From the NCBI GenBank assembly GCA_964526735.1, contig CAZGLO010000124.1, positions 1 to 7,297 of the forward strand: a DNA stretch of 7,297 nucleotides, written 5' to 3'. The position numbers and the translations under genes were made by a program. Shown here one piece after another: positions 1-4,811 of this stretch (its first letter is position 1; every line of letters starts with the position of its first letter). This DNA comes from JAAUSY01 sp964526735 (GTDB lineage: Bacteria > Chloroflexota > Chloroflexia > Chloroflexales > Chloroflexaceae). Below the pieces are notes generated by a model. The model was not told the origin of the DNA. It saw only the letters and a program-made list of their open reading frames with translations, and ran no database searches.

Positions 1-195
1 CACTGCCTCCGCCCGCCGTATCAGGTCATTCCCAAGGTGAATAATGCCCGTGCCTGCGTCGAGAATAATGCAGTGGTCGCCGATAGCGATTTCGATGCAG
101 GGAGTGTTTCCGCCATAGCGCACCGTGTGAGGGCCAGGGACGGGGTAACTCCCGCGCACACCCCAAAATCGCACCACAAACGTGTTTGTACTCAT
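1..195 (-). CDS. MBL-fold metallohydrolase, N-terminal part (runs off left edge)
   Basis: The reverse strand opens with ATG at 195-193 and stays open for 65 codons to the window edge, so only the N-terminus is visible. The peptide starts MSTNTFVVRFWGVRGSYPVP and continues with RYGGNTPCIEI and LDAGTGI. The order FWGVRGS, YGGNTPC, LDAGTG is the characteristic opening of metallo-beta-lactamase-fold hydrolases related to the cyclic phosphodiesterase/YycJ-like branch. The metal-binding HxHxDH motif would lie further on, outside the window, so catalytic competence cannot be judged and the substrate is unknown. No good Shine-Dalgarno sequence precedes the ATG; the next in-frame upstream start-like codon is the adjacent TTG. 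The gene is divergent from purE and shares a 418-bp intergenic region with it. The family call is confident; the exact role is not. Confidence 0.85.
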   Translation of the reverse strand, partial: MSTNTFVVRFWGVRGSYPVPGPHTVRYGGNTPCIEIAIGDHCIILDAGTGIIHLGNDLIRRAEAV

Positions 196-231
196 CAAAG
201 AATTTGCGCACGGAGACCGCCGCAGTTGGGC

Positions 232-255
232 GGAGGGAAGTGCGCCCTCCTTTCT
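232..255 (+). terminator. Terminator-like hairpin in the divergent intergenic region
   Basis: GGAGGG (232-237) and CCCTCC (245-250) form a perfect 6-bp GC-rich stem with a 7-nt loop, followed on the plus strand by TTTCT. This resembles a weak intrinsic terminator for rightward transcription, but no rightward gene lies to its left in the window. On the minus strand the same hairpin would sit in the leader of the MBL gene, 36 nt before its start. Its role is uncertain. Confidence 0.3.
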
Positions 256-275
256 GATCCAAGAGAGAGGGGGAG

Positions 276-303
276 GGTTTCGTGGGTACCTCCCACACGA
301 ACC
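276..303. repeat. Imperfect inverted repeat (28 bp)
   Basis: GTGGG (282-286) pairs with CCCAC (292-296) around a 5-nt loop. The stem continues with TTC (279-281) against GAA (299-301) and GG (276-277) against CC (302-303), interrupted by a 2-nt bulge (297-298) and a 1-nt bulge (278). About ten pairs in total form a stable hairpin or an operator-like dyad. It lies in non-coding DNA between the divergent MBL and purE genes, upstream of the predicted purE promoter and inside the predicted MBL leader. Confidence 0.4.
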
Positions 304-365
304 TTGCCAAATGGCGGTGGGCGGCAACACGCTGACGCCTCACGGCGCGCGGTCTATATACTATC

Positions 366-392
366 AATATAATAAACGTCCGTGCCCTTCAA
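366..392 (-). promoter_or_regulatory. Possible divergent promoter for the MBL gene
   Basis: Read on the minus strand, TTGAAG (392-387) is followed after a short 15-bp spacer by TATATT (371-366). This is the most promoter-like pair on that strand and lies in a small AT-rich patch (353-376) within GC-rich DNA. The -35 overlaps that of the purE promoter, so the two would compete. The spacer is shorter than optimal, so the call is weak. Confidence 0.2.
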
Positions 393-415
393 TATCACAG
401 TTCCTATGCTACAAT
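388..415 (+). promoter_or_regulatory. Extended -10 promoter for purEK
   Basis: TACAAT at 410-415 is preceded by TGC (407-409), giving an extended -10 element. TTCAAT (388-393) stands 16 bp upstream as a weak -35. Transcription would start near 422, leaving a leader of about 190 nt before purE. No better sigma-70-type pair lies nearer the gene. A perfect TATAAT at 368-373 has no matching -35 box. Confidence 0.45.
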
Positions 416-424
416 GGTGCTATT

Positions 425-580
425 CCCAACCTCCATATGTCTGAACGTCCCGAACGTTGCTCCAGGAGGTGGGCTTCTTGGTGCTGTCTCGCCCGGCAGT
501 CATCACATTATACCAAACTGATGTTGTTGCAGGAAGCTGTGGGACGGTGGGGAATAGCAAATCTCTTCCCCTCCACCTCC
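425..580 (+). promoter_or_regulatory. Structured purE leader with alternative stems
   Basis: Four segments can pair in competing ways. A (425-434, CCCAACCTCC) pairs with B (465-473, GGAGGTGGG) through nine base pairs with one bulged A. C (546-554, GGTGGGGAA) pairs with D (566-577) through nine pairs with a 3-nt bulge. B (465-472) can instead pair perfectly over eight bases with the end of D (573-580, CCACCTCC), which would disrupt both other stems. A small stem, AACGT/ACGTT (444-448 with 454-458), sits inside the A:B loop. B also contains the Shine-Dalgarno sequence of a short ORF. No U-tract follows, so any control would more likely act on translation than on termination. The area is rich in purine and pyrimidine runs, so chance pairing is possible. 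It matches no riboswitch class I recognise. Confidence 0.3.
441..458 (+). repeat. Two tandem 9-bp repeats, C(T/C)GAACGT(C/T)
   Basis: CTGAACGTC (441-449) is followed directly by CCGAACGTT (450-458), which differs at two of nine positions. The repeats lie about 20-35 nt after the predicted purE transcription start. The second copy resembles the CCGAAC core of the PurBox bound by Bacillus-type PurR. In that system, however, boxes are inverted and spaced apart, so the likeness is only suggestive. Confidence 0.4.
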
Positions 581-600
581 AAAACGACGAGAAACGATAG
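478..600 (+). CDS. Candidate short upstream ORF in the purE leader
   Basis: AGGAGGT (464-470) is the best Shine-Dalgarno match in the window. It stands 7 nt before TTG (478) and 10 nt before GTG (481), both in the same frame. The frame stays open for 40 codons and ends at TAG (598-600), 13 nt before the purE ATG. The predicted peptide starts MVLSRPAVITLYQTD and ends HLQNDEKR; I recognise no family. It lacks runs of a single amino acid that would suggest classical attenuation. The Shine-Dalgarno sequence lies inside a predicted stem (425-434 with 465-473), so translation could be gated by RNA structure. It could equally be a chance ORF with a chance GGAGG; no homology supports it. Confidence 0.25.
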   Translation: MVLSRPAVITLYQTDVVAGSCGTVGNSKSLPLHLQNDEKR

Positions 601-613
601 AGAAAGGAATCTT

Positions 614-1105
614 ATGAACCCACTGGTTGGCGTGATAATGGGATCGAAGTCCGACTGGGAGACGATGCGGCACGCGGTGGAAACACTGGAAACGCTTGGT
701 ATCCCACACGAGGTGCGAGTCGTATCGGCGCACCGCACCCCCGACCTCCTTTTTGAATACGCGGCGACGGCTGAGGAGCGTGGTTTGGCGGTGATTATTG
801 CGGGGGCGGGGGGCGCCGCTCACCTGCCCGGAATGGCCGCCGCATGCACTGCCTTGCCGGTGCTTGGGGTGCCGGTGGAGTCGCGTACGCTCAAGGGGAT
901 GGATTCGCTCCTCTCTATTGTTCAAATGCCTGCTGGTGTTCCGGTGGGGACGTTGGCGATAGGGCGGGCGGGGGCGGTCAATGCCGCGCTGCTTGCCACG
1001 TCGATCCTCTCCACCGCCCACCCGCAGTTTCGCGAAGCGCTGCACGCATACCGGGCTTCGCAGACGCAGGCCGTGCTCGATCATCCCGACCCTCGTGAAG
1101 CATAG
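614..1105 (+). CDS. purE: 5-(carboxyamino)imidazole ribonucleotide mutase (PurE, class I)
   Basis: This cytoplasmic enzyme converts N5-CAIR, the product of PurK, to CAIR in de novo purine synthesis. The 163-residue product has the usual class I length and an unbroken set of signatures: MGSKSDWE (9-16) for the nucleotide phosphate, VVSAHRTP (36-43) with the likely catalytic His40, AGAGGAAHLPGM (63-74), LPVLGVPVES (81-90) and the glycine-rich GMDSLLSIVQMP (95-106). Start choice: the ATG at 614 begins exactly where family homology begins, with AGAAAGGA (601-608) as Shine-Dalgarno 5 nt upstream. The frame is open further upstream to about 182, but that stretch has no PurE-like or other recognisable sequence. 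purK follows after 15 bp, so the two are surely cotranscribed. The long leader may regulate the operon. Identification is very secure. Confidence 0.97.
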   Translation: MNPLVGVIMGSKSDWETMRHAVETLETLGIPHEVRVVSAHRTPDLLFEYAATAEERGLAVIIAGAGGAAHLPGMAAACTALPVLGVPVESRTLKGMDSLLSIVQMPAGVPVGTLAIGRAGAVNAALLATSILSTAHPQFREALHAYRASQTQAVLDHPDPREA

Positions 1106-1120
1106 AACCAAGACATACGT

Positions 1121-2251
1121 ATGACACACGCTGAAATGCACAAGACCATTGGTATCTTAGGAGGAGGGCAGTTAGGGCGGATGCTGGCGTTGGCGGGGTA
1201 CCCGCTTGGTCTGCGCTTCCGCGTGCTTGACCCCTCCCCCGACGCCCCGACCCGCTTTGTTGCCGATCACATCGTTGGCCCCTATGATGACCCCGACACC
1301 CTGCAGCGCTTTGCCGACGGGGTCGATGTGATTACCTACGAATTTGAAAATATTCCCGTTGAAACCGTTCAACAGTTGGCAACGACGCATCCGGTCTCTC
1401 CACCGCCCGATGCGCTCATCAAGGCGCAAGATCGGCTCAATGAAAAGACTTTTTTTCAATCGCTGGGTATTCCGACCTCTCGCTTCATCGCGGTTGAGAG
1501 CCGGTCAGATTTAGAGGGCGCATTGGCTGAGATTGGCTTTCCGGCCATCCTCAAAACCCGCCGGATGGGCTACGATGGCAAAGGCCAAGCCCGCATCGCC
1601 ACCCTCGCCGACATTGCTCCCGCGTGGGAGCGGTTGGGCAATGTCCCCTGCATTGTAGAGCAATATGTCCGCTTTTCCCGCGAATTGTCTATTCTTGCCG
1701 CGCGGGGGCGGAATGGCACGACGGTGTGCTACCCGCTCGTCGAAAACACCCATCAAGATGGCATTCTCTTCCAAACCATCGCCCCTGCCCCAGATACTCC
1801 CGCCTCATTGCAGGCCCAGGCAGAACGCTATGTCACACGGGTAGTTGATGCATTGGCCTATGTGGGCGTGGTGGCGGTGGAGCTGTTTGAGGTCGAGGGG
1901 ACGTTGGTCGCGAATGAAATGGCCCCTCGTGTCCATAATTCTGGCCATTGGACGATTGAAGGCGCGCAAACAAGCCAATTTTCCAACCACCTGCGCGCGA
2001 TTATGGGGTGGCCGCTTGGGGCAACGACGCCGCTTGGCACCACCACAATGACCAATATCCTCGGTACCCTGCCAGATATCTCCGAATTGCTCGCCAACCC
2101 CCACGCCTCGGTGCACCTCTATGACAAGGCACCTCGACCGGGCCGCAAGCTTGGCCACGTTTCGGTACGCACTGCACACCCTGTGTTTTCTGTACGGTCT
2201 GTCCGGGCTGACACACCACCTCCTAGCAAGAAACAGCCATCACCCCGCTAG
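1121..2251 (+). CDS. purK: N5-carboxyaminoimidazole ribonucleotide synthase (PurK)
   Basis: This ATP-grasp enzyme makes N5-CAIR from AIR, bicarbonate and ATP, supplying PurE. The product is 376 residues, within the family range. The N-terminal pre-ATP-grasp domain shows GILGGGQLGRM (11-21) and ITYEFENIP (71-79). The ATP-grasp core shows ILKTRRMGYDGKGQ (143-156) with Lys145, IVEQYV (178-183) and the metal/nucleotide signature NEMAPRVHNSGHWTIEGA (265-282). The C-terminal domain keeps LYDKAPRPGRKLGHVSV (333-349), but the last 27 residues become basic and proline-rich (PPPSKKQPSPR) where relatives often have a helix. No obvious single-base shift restores a better end. The start lacks a clear Shine-Dalgarno sequence; the ATG at 1136 is an alternative, since homology begins near residue 8. 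Translation is probably coupled to purE. Confidence 0.96.
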   Translation: MTHAEMHKTIGILGGGQLGRMLALAGYPLGLRFRVLDPSPDAPTRFVADHIVGPYDDPDTLQRFADGVDVITYEFENIPVETVQQLATTHPVSPPPDALIKAQDRLNEKTFFQSLGIPTSRFIAVESRSDLEGALAEIGFPAILKTRRMGYDGKGQARIATLADIAPAWERLGNVPCIVEQYVRFSRELSILAARGRNGTTVCYPLVENTHQDGILFQTIAPAPDTPASLQAQAERYVTRVVDALAYVGVVAVELFEVEGTLVANEMAPRVHNSGHWTIEGAQTSQFSNHLRAIMGWPLGATTPLGTTTMTNILGTLPDISELLANPHASVHLYDKAPRPGRKLGHVSVRTAHPVFSVRSVRADTPPPSKKQPSPR

Positions 2252-2267
2252 CACCGCCTTTTCTTGC
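2226..2267. repeat. Inverted repeat around the purK stop codon
   Basis: GCAAGAAA (2226-2233) and TTTCTTGC (2260-2267) are perfect 8-bp inverted arms. The 26-nt loop contains the purK stop (2249-2251) and the palindrome GCTAGC (2247-2252). There is no T-tract after it, so it is not a standard terminator. It might be a weak mRNA 3'-end stem or a chance repeat. Confidence 0.25.
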
Positions 2268-2330
2268 CTGCCCTATGCCATACCGTGTTTCATTGCTGAC
2301 ATCGTTACAAAACCCTCGATTAGAAAGTAT

Positions 2331-4624
2331 ATGACAATGACATCGCACAACGCTGTTCATGACACTGTTGTCAAATTGCAAGAACGAGTGATTAAATTGG
2401 AGCAGGCCAACAAAGCATTATCGCTTGCCAACCAAGAATTGATTGCAGCCAACACCGAGTTGGTCACGGAAAATGAGCAATTGATGGCGGAGCGCGCCGA
2501 ACTTTGTGGACGGATTGAGTGGCTCAACAGCATTTTTGAACGTATTTCGGTGGGGTTGTGGACATCCACGATGGATGGCTGTATTATCGAAGCCAACCCC
2601 GCCTTCCACTCTTTCGTCGGCTATGAAGACCACCACTTGCACGGCGTCAATTTTGCCGAAATTACTCACCCTGATGATCTTGAGTCTGAGATTGGGTTTT
2701 TTGAGCAGATCATCACCAACCGGCGGCGTTCCTACAAGGTCGATAAGCGCTATCTGACCAAAAATGGCCGTGAGGTATGGGGGCGTACCCACATCTCGGT
2801 GGTGATCCATCGGGGCGGTAGCTTGCGCGTATTGATTGGCATCACCGAGGATATCACCGAAGAGCGCCGGATGAACCATATGTTGAAGCTCAACGAGGAG
2901 CGCCTCAACTACGTGCTTGAGGCCACCGAAGATGGCGTCTGGGACTGGGATCTCCTCCACAACATCGTTTATTTCAGCCCGCGTTGGCACGAGATGTTTG
3001 GGTATGATCAAAAGGAGATTGCGCCTCATATTGCCGTCTGGCGCAAGTTGATTCATCCTGACGATGTCAGCCAAGCCTTTCGCCTCCTCCGCGCCCACAT
3101 CAAGGGCGAGACGCCCTACTACGAGTCCGAGCAGCGTATCCGCACCAAGAGCGGTGAATGGCGGTGGGGCTTGGCGCGGGGCAAGGTCGTCGCGCGGCAG
3201 GAGGATGGCAAGCCCTTGCGGATGGTCGGCACGCACGTTGATATCACCCGCCGCAAGCGTGCTGAGCAGGAGGTGCGCGAGAGCGAAGAGCGATTGCACT
3301 TAGTGCTCCAAAAGATGCCCATTCTGCTCGATGCCTTCGACGAGCAGGGCAATATGGTCTTTTGGAACGACGAGTGTGAGCGCGTGACGGGCCACCCTGC
3401 CGATGAAGTGCTCCACAACCCCAACGTGATTGAGCTATTCTACCCTGATCCGGCTCTCCGCCGACGTGTGATGGAGCAATGGTACAAGCTGACCAATGGC
3501 CAATGCGAAACCCACCGAATGGAGATTGAGTTTCCCTGCCGCGACGGCAAAATCCGCACGATTGAGTGGTCGGATGTGAGTAAGCAATCGCCCATCCCCG
3601 GATGGATGTCGTGGGCGGTGGGCGTGGATGTGACCGACCGCCGTGCCGCGGAGCGCGCCCTCAAATCCTTCTACGTCCTGACCGAAAACACGCCCGACGG
3701 CGTCAAGATATTGGATCTTGACGGCACAATCACCTATGCCAACCCAGCTATTCGCGAGATCAGCGGCTTTGGCGATGACCTCATTGGGATGTCTCTCACC
3801 GACTGCATTGAGGAGAACGACTCTTCTCATCCGATGGAGATGCTGCAGCAGGTGAAGGAGCACGGCTCTGCGCAGGGGATGATCTTCCACAGACGGCTTG
3901 ATGGCACGGCATTCCCATCGCACATATCGCTCTTTTTGGTCGAGGATGACCGCGAAGATATGCACGGCATCGCCGCGATTACCCGGGATCTCAGCGAGCA
4001 ACACCGTCAAGAGCAAGCGATGATCGAGCTACAGCAGCAGGTGATTGAGGCACAACGCGCCTCCTTACGTGAGCTTTCTACCCCGATGATCCCTTTGGCG
4101 GAGGGCGTGATTGCCTTGCCGTTGGTGGGGAGTATTGACACGGCCCGCGCGCAGCAGGTGATGGAGACCCTGCTGCAGGGCGTGGAGCACTATCGTGCTC
4201 GTTCGGCGATTATTGACATCAAACCGGACCTGGCGGTGCTGAACGCATCCCCTGTAGAAATTTTTGTGCCTTCCCGTGCTCCGCCACGCAACGGCCGCAT
4301 GAATGAGAATGGCGACGCAGGAGACGGCCGTCGAATAGGAGGCAAAGAGCCGCNNNNNNNNNNCGTGCTCGTTCGGCGATTATTGACATCACTGGCGTGC
4401 CGGTGGTCGACACGCAAGTGGCGAATGTCCTCTTGCAGACGGCCAAAGCCGTTCGCTTGATAGGCGCGCGGGTGATGATTACTGGCATCGGCCCAATGAT
4501 GGCACAGACATTTGTCTCTTTGGGGGTAGACTTGCAAGGTATTACAACGTGTAGTACACTACAAGAAGGGATGAAAAAAGCCCTCTCGAAATACAACAAT
4601 TCTCTCTCCGCAAAGACACACTAA
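2331..4624 (+). CDS. Four-PAS plus STAS sensor protein, RsbR-like (interrupted by an assembly gap)
   Basis: After removal of a 170-bp assembly fault, 2331-4221 joins 4392-4624 in one frame and gives 707 residues. An N-terminal coiled coil (about 10-65) precedes four PAS/PAC modules (about 65-180, 188-310, 318-438, 443-556), a helical linker (557-580) and a STAS domain (about 583-695). PAS features include ANPAFHSFVGY and the PAC ends GITEDITEERR and GTHVDITRRKRAE. STAS features are ELSTPMIPLAEG, ALPLVGSIDTARAQQ, IIDITGVPVVDTQVA and MAQTFVSLGVDL. Thr638 and Thr670 match the two threonines phosphorylated by RsbT-type kinases in RsbR proteins. There is no kinase, HTH or GGDEF domain and no membrane segment, so it is probably a cytoplasmic stressosome-like sensor. 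No RsbS, RsbT or sigma-factor gene adjoins it. ATG 2331 has only a weak AGAAAG upstream; ATG 2337 is equally possible. As assembled, the frame derails at the gap and stops at 4460. Confidence 0.88.
4194..4221 (+). repeat. 28-bp direct repeat, copy 1 (left contig side)
   Basis: This 28-bp stretch encodes the STAS residues RARSAIIDI and is identical to 4364-4391. After it the sequence departs abruptly from STAS homology. It is best read as the overlap between two contig ends. Confidence 0.95.
4222..4363. other. Assembly artefact: 132-bp non-STAS tail plus 10-N gap
   Basis: Positions 4222-4353 interrupt the STAS domain and resemble neither it nor any family I recognise. Positions 4354-4363 are ten Ns. 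The right-hand contig then begins exactly with a second copy of the 28 bp that ended valid coding sequence on the left. Collapsing the copies removes 170 bp and restores the reading frame through the conserved DITGVPVVDT motif. The left contig end is therefore probably chimeric or from a variant strain. The tail contains a 10-bp palindrome, GACGGCCGTC (4323-4332). Confidence 0.9.
4364..4391 (+). repeat. 28-bp direct repeat, copy 2 (right contig start)
   Basis: Identical to 4194-4221 and placed immediately after the N run. From here the sequence continues as the STAS domain to the stop at 4622-4624. Its position at the contig boundary supports an unmerged overlap rather than a biological duplication. 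Confidence 0.95.
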
Positions 4625-4634
4625 TAACGCCGTC

Positions 4635-4669
4635 GCATATGTGTTGTAGACCGTATGCTTGGGCTTTTT
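4635..4669 (+). terminator. Weak hairpin after the PAS-STAS gene
   Basis: GCATATG (4635-4641) pairs with CGTATGC (4652-4658), including one G-T wobble, around a 10-nt loop. A T5 run follows at 4665-4669, but six bases after the stem, which is far for intrinsic termination. It may assist the stronger terminator downstream or be incidental. Confidence 0.25.
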
Positions 4670-4701
4670 ATGAAATCTTCCTAAACCCTTTCAATCTGTT
4701 T

Positions 4702-4744
4702 CCCCTTCTACAGACTTCGTGTATCATGTGGAGGGGGTTTTTTT
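4702..4744 (+). terminator. Strong Rho-independent terminator
   Basis: CCCCTTCTACA (4702-4712) pairs along its full 11 bases with TGTGGAGGGGG (4727-4737), with two G-T wobbles and a 14-nt loop. It is followed at once by seven Ts (4738-4744). It lies 78 bp after the PAS-STAS stop and 67 bp before the next gene. It therefore ends the sensor transcript and implies that the glycosidase gene has its own promoter, which I could not place with confidence. Confidence 0.85.
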
Positions 4745-4811
4745 GCCCCTATCTATGCCAAAAGTTGTGCGCAACGACGCACCTATCTCCTAGAGAAGGG
4801 AAAGACGATAC

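Noticed and set aside
280..300. T-box-like string GGGAGGTACC on the minus strand in the MBL leader
   Set aside because: The match to the T-box consensus is broken after ACC. There is no specifier stem or antiterminator, and the gene is not an amino-acid gene.
26..367. Minus-strand ORF of 113 codons in the first 370 bp
   Set aside because: It is in a different frame from the MBL-fold peptide, which carries all the recognisable motifs.
182..613. In-frame N-terminal extension of PurE by up to 144 residues
   Set aside because: PurE homology starts at the ATG at 614, which has its own Shine-Dalgarno sequence. The upstream stretch has no domain character and contains the likely promoter.
503..1141. 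Antisense ORF of 212 codons opposite purE
   Set aside because: The composition is Arg/His-rich with no domain, and it lies fully opposite a certain gene.
2121..2330. In-frame N-terminal extension of the PAS-STAS protein overlapping purK
   Set aside because: It would overlap the last 131 bp of purK in another frame and shows no domain. ATG 2331 leads directly into the coiled coil.
2418..3299. Long antisense ORF of 293 codons opposite the PAS region
   Set aside because: It shows no recognisable domain, and the forward strand encodes clear PAS modules. It is a codon-bias shadow.
4194..4391. 28-bp direct repeats as target-site duplication of a mobile element
   Set aside because: 28 bp is too long for a usual duplication. 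The insert has no inverted ends or transposase, and one copy abuts an assembly gap exactly.
4364..4460. The open frame read through the Ns to the stop at 4460
   Set aside because: After the gap this frame loses all STAS similarity, while the +2 frame continues the STAS domain to 4624. It results from the mis-join.
4764..4782. Small dyads GTTG/CAAC and GTGCG/CGCAC before the glycosidase gene
   Set aside because: The stems are only 4-5 bp, overlap each other and have no supporting context. I also found no convincing promoter boxes there.
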